Assembly (NCBI GenBank): GCA_963576725.1
Contig: OY755243.1
Span: forward strand, 74,670,106-74,734,105
DNA length: 64,000 nt
Reading direction: 5' to 3'
DNA from: Azorinus chamasolen
Lineage: Eukaryota; Mollusca; Bivalvia; Cardiida; Solecurtidae
Position 1 is the stretch's first letter. Each line of letters starts with the position of its first letter. Of the stretch, positions 11,965 through 22,820 are shown in pieces. The translations under genes were made by a program, and so were the position numbers. The notes under the pieces were generated by a model. The model made no database searches, was not told the origin of the DNA, and was given only the letters and a program-made list of their open reading frames with translations.

Positions 11965-12122
11965 TTGTTACAACCCGTTTTGTAGTAACGTTTCAAATTG
12001 TAGTAATTACTACAAAACGGGTTACTACAATTTGCGTGAAACCCTCCCAACCCGTTTTGTAGTAACGTTGCAAATTGTAGTAATTACTACAAAGTGGGTT
12101 GGTATGCAAAACGGGTTGTAAA
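11965..12122. repeat. Nested palindromes around AACCCGTTTTGTAGTAA
   Basis: Two successive foldbacks (about 11970-12023 and 12046-12103) each pair AACCCGTTTTGTAGTAA with its complement across AATTGTAGTAATTACTACA, and the outer ends AACCCGTTTTG and CAAAACGGGTT enclose both. Confidence 0.75.
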
Positions 12123-12799
12123 AGGCATGTATGTCATAAGATGAAAACAACAAAGTCATCAGATTTAACAGATTTAGCTAGCAATCTTGTGTTAATTTCC
12201 TTTTATTACCTATTTCTAGATTAATTCATCCGAATGTTTTAACAGTTGATAGGATGTAACTCGAATTAGCATTTTGTACTAAGCGAACATTGTGTGATTT
12301 GTAGCGGAAAATGAAAAATAAAATCAGTCGCCATAATTGTTAATGTGCTCTCGTATTATACTTTTGGATATTTTAAATATTTATACAGATTATTGATCTG
12401 TTGTCGACACGGAGTGCCCTCTCAGTCAATACCATGATATGATGTTATTGACTGAGGGGGGGGGGGGGGGCACAAAAATAGTTGATCGGGATTCGGACAT
12501 ACGGGCACGGCAAATGAAGGAGGCCATCTATGTTAGGAAGAACACGTCGACTATGAACCGGGATGATGGGCCATATAAACTCTCCCACATCTGGGACCCG
12601 GTTTTCGTCAGCGCACCTGGTGATACAAGGACGCAGTAGAGTCTTTAAGAAAGGTGACTTCAGCCATCGCAACTGTCAGAAGGGAAAACGTTATTTAGTA
12701 GAATTAAAAGATATTTCTAAACATACAGTGGTTACTGCGAACTTCGAACCCTCCAATGGCCGGAATGCCGATGTCCTCAACCACAATACAATGGAACAC
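12123..12799. other. Gene-free stretch with a poly-G run
   Basis: No supported gene. Poly-G tract of 14 at about 12456-12470. Overlapping open frames at 12439-12823 on both strands lack any domain. Confidence 0.5.
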
Positions 12800-12849
12800 C
12801 TCTATAGTGACCCTCAAATTTAATAGATATAATATCTATATTGGTCTTT

Positions 12850-12945
12850 AACAGCAGGTGGTTGCTTAATGCAGGACGAAAGTTAGGCAAAGAGCTTTAA
12901 GAGCTTTTTGCCTAACTTTCGCCCTGCATTAAGCTATCACCTGCC
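12850..12945. repeat. Near-perfect palindrome, GCAGGTGGTTGCTTAATGCA type
   Basis: GCAGGTGG to CACCTGC, stem includes GGACGAAAGTTAGGCAAA; apex is GAGCTTTAAGAGCTT rather than GCTCCTATAGGAGC. Same outer stem as 9930-10023. Confidence 0.7.
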
Positions 12946-13023
12946 CTTATGATCCAGAATTATACATAATTTGGTGGTCGCATTAAAGGGGGTTTACATT
13001 ACATAAACCCCAAAACAATCATG

Positions 13024-13205
<182 letters not shown>

Positions 13206-13435
13206 AGACCCGTTGTTGTACACCTATATATCCTTCTTTACATCGACAATGACTTCCAACAACATGTATATCAAAAGACATAAGTATATTGACATAAGTG
13301 TTCATGTCACGAAATATTATCGGCTAATCGATACGCAGCCGGTTGTCATTGTTTTCTCATCGGTGCATTCCATTTATCGCGACGTTAAAAAAATAGCAAT
13401 TTATTTACGCATCATTAATAATATTCATTGACGTA

Positions 13436-13666
13436 TTAACCCGGTTGTGCCCGATGGATTCTTCCTTGTTTATATATTGGATTAGTCCAAAAAAAATTTT
13501 ATCTAAGGGGTGCCTGGCCTAAATTTTCATTTTTTTGTTTTATATTGAAATTCCTGTCAGCAAACAGTGTAGACTCTGATCAGACGCCGCATTATGCGGC
13601 GTCTGATCAGAGTCTACATTGTTTGCCTACGTCCCATAATTGGGATCGTGGGAGCTAATGGGTTAA
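13436..13666. mobile_element. TTAA-flanked hairpin MITE, CCCATTTGCTCCC family
   Basis: TTAA at both ends. Perfect-looking palindrome with apex GACGCCGCATTATGCGGCGTC near 13579-13600. The unit-B copy (27717-27844) is cut through the left half by the 5.2-kb deletion. Confidence 0.82.
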
Positions 13667-14217
13667 TGTTGTACTGAATAATTAATAACACTCTCTACAA
13701 GGTGTTATAAAGAAGTTCTGAATCGTTCATCAATCATCGGAGTTAACGATTCTATATGTTACATACCATAAATATTCATCTATAAAATATAATCATTTGA
13801 ATCCAGAATAATAAAACGCCTCATGGGTATCGAAGCCGTTTCGGAACAGATGAATATAGATCGTTTCCAAATACGAAGGAAATAATGTTTTGTGTTGGTG
13901 TTGTTTAATTCAGAGGATTAAATGTTAAAATAAAAGCTTTTGCAATAATTTATTTGATTATTATAAATGACTTTCTGTTGTTTTACAACACAATAGTGAA
14001 GAACGTTACCAATTTATTTAATGACGTTTGTAAAATTGAAGATATATAGTATGACGACAAGCATTTATTTTTGGATACGAGAAAGATTGTGTCATGTGAT
14101 CTCACTTGCCGATTTAACTTACATTGATTACTCTGGCTGGTTATGTTAGTATGTTTCACTTGGGATTTTTCATAGTTCCTGTTTGCATGCTACTGCTGCG
14201 CTAATTACCTTTCTCCA

Positions 14218-14535
14218 ATGGCCATTATTGCAAAGCTTTGGATTGTCATGAGTTTACTCATGAGCATTGCATTTGATAAGGAATGTTACAAATTTAGCCT
14301 CAATCGTGAATATTTCGGGAGGAGACTGAATGGTCATATATCGCAGATTCGGCAGGACGTATCAATTTCCCAGTGTGCAGTGGAGTGTTACCTAGTAACA
14401 GAATGTGTCTCTTTCAATTATCAGACATCTCAAAATTGGTGTGAGTTGAATTCTGGTACGAAAACATCCACAGGTCCTAGTGAATTTCTGATAGAACCAA
14501 CATTTCTCTATTCAGATTTATCGGTGTGGCCTAAG
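14218..14535 (+). CDS. Gene A exon 1: signal peptide and PAN/Apple domain
   Basis: 106 codons ending in WPK just before a GTAATT donor, phase 0. Signal peptide residues 1-20, then the PAN/Apple cysteines. At residue 20 this copy has Asp where genes B and C have Ala, which alters the likely -1 position of signal peptidase cleavage. Confidence 0.88.
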
Positions 14536-17500
14536 GTAATTCAAAATTCTCACTAGTCTGTAATCAATCATATTATTTGGTTTCAATTTAGACATGACTT
14601 GCAAGCAATATTGCTGCTATTCATTACTTAATAAATGGTGTAGAAGTTTCCTATCGCGTTTAGAATGCAACTACAATTCTGAAGTTACACTTAAGTGCAA
14701 ATTACTTAACGGTCCTTGGATTGTATAGTAACACCTGTCTATAACGGCCACTAAATTACATCAAGTATTTTGTGCTGAAGGCAGGTTGCTGTCTAAAACA
14801 TAGTGACAGTAAAACAGAATGCTCATACAGGAGCGTTCTGTTTTACTTTCACCTTGCTTTAAGCAGCCACCTGCTCTAAATACCAACTAATTAACACAAT
14901 TTAGTGTCCGTTTTAGAGGTTTTATTGTATAATATGCTATCTAATAGTGACAGTATTTCACGTTGAATCCACTTAGCCTTTCTCCTGCTAACCGAATCTA
15001 GACAAGCATTTTTGAATCAGATAAGACCCGGTGTCTCATCAGCATCAAAAGTATTTATTAATTAGCCAATAGTTTCTAACACTCTTGTTTTAATCGAAGA
15101 ACACACAATTACGCCGGATCTAACTTTGAGACGACGTTTTGAAGGGGTGGGAGGTAAAACTGTATGACCTCGCCTCCCAATATAACAGTCGTACACGAAC
15201 AAATATAACGTAGCCATAATTTACAAATTGTTTTCCGATACGTTGCTATAAGTTCTACCTTTCAGTGACATTTGAAATCATTCAGACTTACTAGAGGTAT
15301 ACATGTATGATTCACTCCACGTTTAGTCCTTTTTAATTTTGTTCATATTTTGGTTTAAGCAACTCGCCAACGCTTGTGCTGAGAAACCCTGTCAACTCGG
15401 AGAAAGATGCCAGAGCTATTCACGCCAGCGTGTCTGTGAATCTACTCCTACACGTATGTAACATTGATATATTTTAACTGAGTCACATTGATTGCAAGTA
15501 TATCGTACAATTTCCAAGTATAACTAAACCAACTACGAGTTTTGACATTGATGTCGGGCATTTTAAACCGTTCGTGTGTTCTAAATAAATAATACTAATC
15601 GAAATAATGATTTAAACATAGCGTTTCGTTATGTTATTACACTGAACATTAACACTGAACATGATAAATATTCATGGAAGAAACAATTAGTGTTTGAGTA
15701 TTGTTTGATTATTTGTATTGATGCTTTACGTCGCTTTAAAAGTACAGCTGACGTTCGACATCTCGAATTCGGATAGCTTGAACTTAGGGATAACTGGTAG
15801 TAAAAATTCGGTCGCTCCAACATTTACAAAATGTAATTCATTACGCATATCTAGAAAGACATGTGACAGCTTAATGCAGATCTAAAGTAATGCTGAAAGC
15901 ACCTATAGGAGATTTCAGCATTAGTGTAGCCCTACATTTAGCTGTAAACCTGGGAAATTAGACTTTAAAGGTTTGAGATATCGAAGTTGCATTGTGTTTC
16001 AATCATATCATGGCTCTCGAGAACGTACGCTTAAAGGGGATGTCCCTACATTTGACGCGTTTCATAAACACTTAGAATATACAAAACTTATTTATTTATA
16101 TGCTGAAAAGTAGTATATCGCAAAAAGCCCCATCCAATTACCGTTTATAATGACAAAACATCCATGTGTTTGATATCGCCGATCCCGGTTTTACTACCCG
16201 AAGTTTCAGTTTTATTCGGGTTGGGTTTTAGTTTCGTAACTGTTCGCCCTATTCGCGATTCTCCGACCACTTCCGAGAAAGCTATTACGTAAACAATGGA
16301 GGGATCGGTGATCATCGGCAAAACGCGGAAGAATTAACGGAAAAGGCCGATAATATTGTGTTGTAGAACAAAAAATATGAAATCGTTTATTTGTATCACA
16401 GGGGCATTTTTCGATATAAGTTCAAATTGGGAACCTTCATAATAATGATAGAGCATAACAAATACCAAGTTTTATGATATTATTGAAAATATGCGATCAC
16501 TGTAGGGACTTCCTCTTTCAGCGTAGATTTCCCCATAATTTAATATATGTGTTAATAGAATCCGTTAATACTTTATGGTGATCATTTCTTTTGTTGTCGA
16601 TTTTATAAATCGGTGTAGATAATTCTTTCAGATCTTGCACAGACATGTTCAATGGTGAAGAAAATGTCGCCTGAATATAGTGATGGTGAATATTGGCTGT
16701 ATTCTGCATTGTTGAAAACCAATATCAAAGTATACTGTCACAATATGGCATCATCTGATGCAAAGGAGTACATAACATGTAAGTAGACTAGTATGTTTCT
16801 TCATTTATAATATTTTAGGACAGCCTTAGGAAAAGCATGAGTATACATAACGTCCTTCTACATATCATATTGAACCAATCATATAAAATGCGTAAATGAA
16901 ACCTTTGACAGCTCCGTTGTTATCCAACCAACATTGTGTGATAGCGACAATTCTAAAAAACATAGTGTTTGTTGAAGAAATGACTAAGTGTTGCAATACA
17001 AGTACTAATCTATGACTCTGGTGAAACAAAAAAAGCCCTAACCCATTTGCTCCCAGTGGATTCTGCCATGCTTATATATTGGATTAATCTATCTTTTATC
17101 TATGGGATGTCTGGTCTAAATTTTCATTTTCATTTTGTTTTATATTGAATTTCCTACGAGCAAACAGTGTAGACTCAGATCAGAGTCTACACTGTTTGCC
17201 TAAGTCCCATATATATGATCGTGGGAGCAGACATTGACTTCCGTGGTAGCGAAATAACGTGGAGTTGTATGGATTAGTTTGATTATTGACTGGACAATCA
17301 GTTAGTCATTCTCCCGTTAAACCCGATTTGAATAGCATTTGAATACAACCCTGATTCAGATAATAACGCCAAATGGCTCGGCGTCTTATTAGGATCCAAA
17401 CTGCTTGATACCCGGTCAGTAGTGTCTCAAAATTTTGATTGAATCGGAAAAAATCCATATTGCACCACATCCTAACTTAACTTCATTCTGTGTTCTTCGG

Positions 17501-20500
17501 GATCACTAGTTTCGATGTTATTATTTTTGAAAACTGAATACTGCTTAAACCGGTGCTGGGGGTAAGTAGTGTTGCACTTTTAATTAGTACTCACGAACAG
17601 ACTCAATGAAATCGAGTCTGCGATTTTCTCTTTTTGCATTTCTGCTTTTGCTTTCGAAGGATTATCCATTTTCAGAATATAACTAGAGGTTTGTTTTTGT
17701 CACAAAAACAGATGTCTCCCCCTCCAATCCTCTTTCCAATACACAAGTGTAATATCTGTAACTCCAGACTTATCAGGGTCTAATGTTTAAGTCATAAGGG
17801 GCAATAACTCCAACATTGTCAGGGGAGACAATTCAAAAGCCCCCGGTACACAAAAACACATGCTAGTCAACATTCTTGTGAAGTTTGGTGACTCAAGTAC
17901 TAGTGGTTTCAGAGATACATGTGACACAAAGTAAAGTTTCTCTTATCTAAGTCATAAGGGGCAGTAACTCCAAAATTATCAGGGGGAGACAATGGACATT
18001 GTGAACATTCATGTGAAGTTTGGTGACTCTAGCCCTACTGGTTTCAGAGATACTTGCAGCACAAAGTTTCTCTAATTTTAAGTTAACATATCAGGGGCAG
18101 TAACTCAAGAATTATCAGGGAGAGACAATTAAAAAACCCGAGGTGCACAACAACTCATGCTGGTTCAAACATTCCTGTGAAGTTTGGTTACTCTAGCCCT
18201 AGTGGTTTTAAAGATATGCATGACACAAAGTTTCTCTAATTTTAAGTAATCATATCAGGGGCAATAACTCCAAAGTTATCAAGGGAAGACAATTCAAAAA
18301 TCCCAGTTGTACAACAACTCATGCTGGTCGACATTGCTGTGAAGTTTGGTGACTCTAGCCCTAGTGGTTTCAGAGATATGCACGACACTAAGTAAAGTTT
18401 GTCTAATTTTAAGTCATCAGGGGCAGTAACTCCAAAGTCAACATGGGAGACAATTCAAAAACCATAGGTGCACAACAACTCATGCTGGTGAATATTCCTG
18501 TGAAGTTTGGTGACTCTAGTACCAGCGGTTTCAGAGATACGCGCGACACAAAGTTTTTTATAATTTTAAGTCATCAGGGGCAATAACTCCACAATTATCA
18601 GGGGGAGACAATTCAAAAACCCCAGGTGCACAACAACACAAGCTGGTGAACATTCCTGTGAAGTTTGGTGACTCTAGCCCAACTGGTTTCAGAGATACGC
18701 GCGACACAAGTTTGTGACGGACAGACAGACAGACGGACAGACGGACGGACGGACGGACAGACAGACAACTCTGGCAAAAACAATATATCTCCCCATAAAT
18801 AGGGGAGACATAATGAAACTATATTTTTTTATATGGCGTTATTGCTAAATATTATTATGGCGGGTATGAATATAAAAAAAGTACCTAGTTATAGTCTACT
18901 TTCAGTCCGAATGACCGTTCAGCCGACTGTACATTTACTCCCCTGATCATTGAGTCATTGGCCTACAATATTGAGCACTGCTAACATATGTTATATGTAA
19001 TATGTTATATTTAAACATTGAATCGACCAGAATGAATCAATGCCAACTTTTCGCATTGGTACAAATTCAATTAAATATTACAGTGTACAGATATCGTATT
19101 TTCGATCGAATCAGCTATATGGCTTTATAGATACGTGTAGTGTGGAGTCACGCATAAATGCATTATACATGAATAAAGTCTCAATAGCATTTAGAAAACA
19201 CTCTTGCATCAGAATTTATATTCAATTTCTATTTTGATAGTGCCTTCAGGTAACAACCATGCCTCTGTTGGTGGGTCATTTGACAATTCACCATACTGGC
19301 AGCCAACATATATCACGTTCTCCAAAGTTGGCTTAATTATACTGGTAGGTATTGTTATATTAACCTTAAGTAAGCTACGACTAACTTTGTTATTACCTTT
19401 GCCAACAGTTTTGACCCAGATGAGAGGTCGTATAAGTCGACGGTTTTTTTTAATTTTAACATTTACTGTTCGTTTTTGCTCTTCGGGCGACTCTGTTTTT
19501 GTATGACTCGTGCATTTAGTTTGCTTCGAAACTGGAATGGTCAATGCTAAGTACCGTTTGCTACATGTTAATAAAATAAATTCAGATATGAAAAAATACG
19601 GTTCAAATTCGATATAACGTTTTGGCGATTTGCTAGAAATGTCACATCAATGACTGAATATTTGCTAAAATATATATACAGTAAAACCTCTCTATAACGG
19701 CCGCTAAATTATGTTAATTAGTTGGTTATTAGGGCAGGTGGCTGCTTAAAGCAATGTGAAAGTAAAACAGAACGCTCCTATAGGAACATTCTGTTTACTT
19801 TCAACTTGCTTTAAGCAGTCACCTGCCTTTAACACAAAATACTTGATGTAAATTAGTGGCCGTTATAGAGAGGCTTACTGTATATATTTGATAGAAATAG
19901 TTTATTTGTATCGGAGTGTAACACTTTAGCAGTATTTCAACCATATCTCGACGTCCAGCTAATAACAGGTTGAGAAAGATCCCTGCGCTTATTATATGCA
20001 CGGACTAGATTCCATTTTTCGTTTGCAGAAGACCACATAAGAAGAATCACCGACCCACCGCAAGCCAGTTGAAAGCCTCCTCACATGAAAAATGGCGAGG
20101 TGCTACATGGTTGACAACTGTCTATTTAATTATTTATCAACTAATAAATTCACCCAAGTGCCTTCTGCTACTTAATGTCAATACACGGCTTATTTACTAA
20201 CGTTTTGAGCTACATAATTATTACCAATTAGGTAAACCCACATTTTCGCATACAATCGCCAGCCATTTCCACGAAAGCACCACTATCTCATGTTTCGCGT
20301 ATGGATTCCATCAAATACGAACTGTTTAAAACTGCGCTATTTATTTTCTGTCTTATATTTACTTATGACAAATCGTGGATTCCACATAGGTTTGGCCTGA
20401 CCATTCCGAATCCAACGTGTTTAATACTTTCAGACAAAAATATGATTTCATTGATTTATTTGAAATATGTGTTTAGGAGTAGTTTGCTTCAATTGCATTC

Positions 20501-22084
20501 AGGACAACTTCATTCTCACTCTTTCGACAATTACTGATGGACATTAAGCCTAAGGCATATATATTATAGAATACAATTTGTATTTATGTATATTTAGAGC
20601 ATGACACTGGCACCAAACGACTTTACATTTTCTGATCACGATGTTGAAAACAGCCTGGTCGCAATTAGATTCGGTTTAGGTAAAGCATGTATTGGAAACA
20701 CAGGGACCGGTTCCTTTAGTATAGACACCACCGGCACGGGTCTCATCATTGATCCATCGGTAAGAAAATCACGCCTATTTAACTTTCATATTACAGAAAA
20801 ACCTCTCTATAACGACCATTAATTACAGTAAAACTTCTCTATAACGACCACTAAATCACATCAATTATTTTGTGTTAAAGGCAGGTGGCCGCTTCAAGCA
20901 ATGTGAAAGTAAACCAGAACGCTCCTATGGGAACGTTCTGTTTTACTTTCACCTTGCTTTAAGCAGCCACCTGCTCTAAATACCAACTAATTAACATAAT
21001 TTAGTGGTCGTTATAGAGAGGTTTTACTGTACAGAAAAACACTATGTATTCGGATGCGCGCAGATTCGTAGGCCCCTTACTTCATTCTCAGTGTTGTTAT
21101 ATTTTCTGGTCCTTCGGGATCATTAGTTCTGATGGTATAAGTTATGAAAATTGAATACTGCTTAAGCCGGTGTTAGGGGGGTGTGAGTAGCGTTGGACTT
21201 TTAATTACTACTCATGATAAGACTCAATAAAACCGAGTCTGCAATTTTCACTTTTGGTATTGCTTCTTTTGATTTCGAAGGATAACCCACTTTCAGAATT
21301 TATAACTATTGCTCTCGCATGTTTTCAGAATATATTAAACATTTACCAGATACATATCGGTGTAAGAAATTAAACTTTCAAAGAAAGGAAACTTTGACCA
21401 TGAAAGAATTAACAGATACGGATCTATATTGTTTCATAGGAGAACCTTACAAGATTGTTCCTACATGTCGACTCTGTTTGCAAAGTTGTAATCAGGTGTA
21501 TCATATCTCAATCAGGTAAAGGGTTGATACTTATATATTAACCCTTTCCCCAATAGGCTATTTATAGACCCAACATCTTTGAAAAAAATTACCGAAAAGG
21601 AGCATTTACAAGAGAAAAGGAAAATGTTATAACTGTTTAGCCCTCTCCTCCATAGGCTATTTATAGACACAACCACTGTGAATAAATCTACCGAAAAGGA
21701 GCATTTACTAGAGAAAAGGAAAATGTTATAATTGTTTAGTATAGAAACCATTGTGATAAATAGAGCATTTTCTCCTATGGAGCAAATTATCTATTTATCA
21801 CAATGGTTTCATAAAGTGATTTTTACAGAGGCGTAGTAAGGCGTATTTATGGAGGAAAGGGTTTATTGTCTTATCAGGTAGAAATCAAGAACTCGGGATG
21901 GAATGCGTATATGGATACATCTTATCGCAGTGACGATGGCACTCAGCTTCAAGCCAGCTGTGGTGGAAGTTGTGGCTCTTGTGCCACAACACAACCCATG
22001 ACACTTCAGCTGAATGAAAACGAAGGTCACTATCGTTTAAATGACATTCACTTGGTTCGATGTTTCAAAACTGATGAAATATAG
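14218..22084 (+). CDS. Gene A: secreted PAN/Apple - half-EGF - GON domain protein, 6 exons
   Basis: Joined exons 14218-14535, 15360-15453, 16632-16778, 19241-19344, 20598-20759 and 21878-22084 give 1032 nt, 343 aa plus TAG, with no stop and matching phases (0,1,1,0,0). Residues 1-20 are a hydrophobic signal peptide. Residues 23-106 have the PAN/Apple pattern, with cysteines at 23, 53, 57, 63 and 75 and the CVSFNY and CELNS blocks. Residues 112-132 hold four cysteines spaced like the first half of an EGF module. Residues 143-343 resemble the GON domain known from the C-terminus of ADAMTS9/20-type proteins: DGEYWLY, KVYCHNM, KEYITLPSGNNHA, GSFSIDTTGTGL and CGGSCGSC. I see no protease or thrombospondin repeats, so this is a small secreted, probably cysteine-bonded protein; adhesion, matrix or recognition roles are guesses. 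The ATG is chosen because it begins the signal peptide and is conserved in all three copies. Gene B is its recent tandem copy. Confidence 0.85.
14725..14931. mobile_element. TA-flanked pogo-like MITE, CTATAACGGCCACTAAA family (gene A intron 1)
   Basis: AGTAACACCTGTCTATAACG at left, GGTTTTATTGTA at right; stem AGTAAAACAGAATGCTC around the apex. The unit-B copy is 28935-29141. Confidence 0.75.
15360..15453 (+). CDS. Gene A exon 2: four-cysteine half EGF-like module
   Basis: 94 nt between TTTAAG acceptor and GTATGT donor, phase 0 in and 1 out. Encodes CAEKPCQLGERC followed by VCEST. The spacing C-x4-C-x5-C-x8-C matches the first four cysteines of EGF; the last two are absent, so it is either a truncated EGF or an EGF-derived linker. 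Same length in all three paralogues. Confidence 0.8.
15743..15995. mobile_element. Pogo-like MITE with CAGCTGACGTTCGA end (gene A intron 2)
   Basis: Relative of 11194-11490 with a CAGATCTAAAGTAATGCTG hairpin. In unit B (29956-30310) the hairpin part is tandemly doubled. Confidence 0.6.
16036..16517. mobile_element. Unclassified TIR element upstream of gene A exon 3
   Basis: GGGGATGTCCCTACA near the left end is answered by TGTAGGGACTTCC near the right end. No coding capacity seen. Copy at 30350-30843 in unit B. Confidence 0.5.
16632..16778 (+). CDS. Gene A exon 3: start of the GON domain
   Basis: 147 nt between TTCTTTCAG and GTAAGT, phase 1 in and 1 out. Encodes DGEYWLYSALLK, KVYCHNM and KEYIT, the characteristic opening of a GON domain. 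It reads directly into the LPSGNNHA of exon 4. The longest open frame in this interval is antisense (16518-16709), which hides the exon. Confidence 0.85.
17039..17232. mobile_element. CCCATTTGCTCCC hairpin MITE (gene A intron 3)
   Basis: Starts CTAACCCATTTGCTCCCAG; shortened palindrome GACTCAGATCAGAGTC; right end eroded after GTGGGAGCA. Copy at 31371-31555. Confidence 0.7.
17500..17682 (+). repeat. CCTTCGGGATC-family dispersed repeat (gene A intron 3)
   Basis: CTTCGGGATCACTAG, GCTTAAACCGGTGCTGG and TTTTCAGAATAT blocks in the family's order. Copy at 31812-32003. Confidence 0.65.
17690..18815 (+). mobile_element. Pearl-type element with 6 core repeats (gene A intron 3)
   Basis: Left end GTCACAAAAACAGATGTCTCC; six tandem cores of about 160 bp, each with GGGGCAATAACTCC, GTGAAGTTTGGTGACTC and GGTTTCAGAGATAC; then GACGGACAGACAGAC microsatellite (about 18716-18768); right end ATCTCCCCATAAATAGG. 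This is the layout described for bivalve pearl elements, thought to be non-autonomous Helitron/Helentron relatives. Confidence 0.75.
19241..19344 (+). CDS. Gene A exon 4: GON domain
   Basis: 104 nt, acceptor TTTTGATAG, donor GTAGGT, phase 1 in and 0 out. Encodes PSGNNHASVGG, then YITFSKVGLIIL. An in-frame stop lies upstream in the intron, so this frame is exonic only after splicing. Confidence 0.85.
19677..19882. mobile_element. TA-flanked pogo-like MITE (gene A intron 4)
   Basis: TACAGTAAAACCTCTC to GAGGCTTACTGTA, with apex GCTCCTATAGGAAC. Copy at 34032-34237. Confidence 0.8.
20598..20759 (+). CDS. Gene A exon 5: GON domain core
   Basis: 162 nt, acceptor TATTTAG, donor GTAAGA, phase 0-0. 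Encodes SMTLAPNDFTFSDHD and GSFSIDTTGTGLIIDPS; the SIDTTGTGL block is the best-conserved part across the three paralogues and the clearest GON signature. Confidence 0.88.
20824..21031. mobile_element. TA-flanked pogo-like MITE (gene A intron 5)
   Basis: TACAGTAAAACTTCTC to GAGGTTTTACTGTA; apex GCTCCTATGGGAAC. Preceded at 20793-20823 by a partial second left end. It begins 65 nt after the exon 5 donor. Copy at 35178-35385. Confidence 0.8.
21080..21299 (+). repeat. CCTTCGGGATC-family dispersed repeat (gene A intron 5)
   Basis: TCAGTGTTGTTATATTTTC, CCTTCGGGATCATTAG and CTTTCAGAATTTAT blocks in order. Copy at 35432-35636. Confidence 0.65.
21538..21865. mobile_element. TTAA hairpin MITE with doubled left arm, abutting gene A exon 6
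   Basis: TTAACCCTTTCCCCAATAGG to GGAAAGGGTTTA. The left subterminal part (ATAGGCTATTTATAGAC to AAAATGTTATAA) occurs twice. Stem GAAACCATTGTGATAAATAG around the apex. It ends about 12 nt before exon 6. Confidence 0.8.
21878..22084 (+). CDS. Gene A exon 6: GON domain end and stop
   Basis: 207 nt including TAG. Encodes SGWNAYMDTSY, the cysteine cluster CGGSCGSC, and the C-terminal HLVRCFKTDEI. Its acceptor TTATCAG lies about 12 nt after the end of a TTAA-type MITE. No AATAAA was seen in the next 150 nt, so the transcript end is not placed. Confidence 0.85.
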   Translation, partial: VEIKNSGWNAYMDTSYRSDDGTQLQASCGGSCGSCATTQPMTLQLNENEGHYRLNDIHLVRCFKTDEI

Positions 22085-22530
22085 AAACTATTTCAACATT
22101 TAAATTAATCGATATTGTCTTTGAAACAAAATCAATATCTATAATCCTGGAAAATGAACAAATTTGTTATAATGTAAATGTGGGTCAAAGTATGAAATCG
22201 AAGTTTTAGAGACGTCCAAAACAGTGTAGGTCATGACCATTCATCGCATTATCCATGAGTGCTTTAGACAAGTGGTCCGCAATGTCCGCTGCATTATAAC
22301 GGTTTTATCAATATTCACCGAGGCTTTAGAGCGGTGTCATCCATACCCACTGCATTATAGAGTGGTATCAATAGCCATCGCCGCGTGACAGTGGTGATAT
22401 CCATGTCCACGGCAAGTTAGAAGTAGTATCAATGTCGACCTTTTTTATAAAACAGCTGCAATAGTTTGCCACATAACTTCAACAATATCATTCCTGATTA
22501 GAATACACCATTGAATATGACACTGAATAT

Positions 22531-22820
22531 GAGTGAGTGAGTGGGTGAGTGAGTGAGTTGGGTTTTACGTCCGACCAAGAGTATTTCAGTTATTTGCAGA
22601 CTGTACCCGCACGAGACAAGTTATAGTGCTGCCTCACTGGAATACCCCTGCCGCGGGCACATGGCAAGGGCACCCACCCAGTCACATTATCCTGACACTG
22701 GGCCGACCAGTCCTAGAACTACCCCTTTAATGTCGAGCGTAGACAAGGGAGCTACTAGTACCAACTTTTAACGACTTTTGGTCTGTCGTGGCCGGGGATC
22801 GAACCCACGACCTTCCGTAC
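22531..22820 (-). mobile_element. tRNA-headed SINE, reverse orientation
   Basis: On the minus strand the head has GTGGGTTCGATCCCCGGC (about 22790-22810), a good tRNA B-box, and the opposite end is a (CTCA)n tail, seen on the + strand as GAGTGAGTGAGTGGGTGAG. This layout is common in molluscan SINEs. Copy at 36878-37168. Confidence 0.7.

Noticed and set aside
16518..16709. Minus-strand open frame recurring at 30844-31035 and 59186-59416
   Set aside because: Its recurrence is explained by the conserved sense exon 3 of genes A, B and C on the + strand, which has the splice sites and GON motifs.
17690..18815. Repeats with conserved GTGAAGTTTGGTGACTC as protein-coding repeats
   Set aside because: Frames are not kept from unit to unit and the layout is that of a pearl-type element.
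19209..19544. 111-aa minus-strand frame over exon 4 of gene A
   Set aside because: Antisense shadow of a real exon; no domain of its own.
20301..20537. 78-aa frame identical in unit B (34655-34891)
   Set aside because: Lies in intron 4 of genes A and B, no domain, and identity is expected from the recent duplication.
22553..22771. 72-aa frame repeated at 36900-37118
   Set aside because: Falls in a reverse-oriented tRNA-headed SINE.
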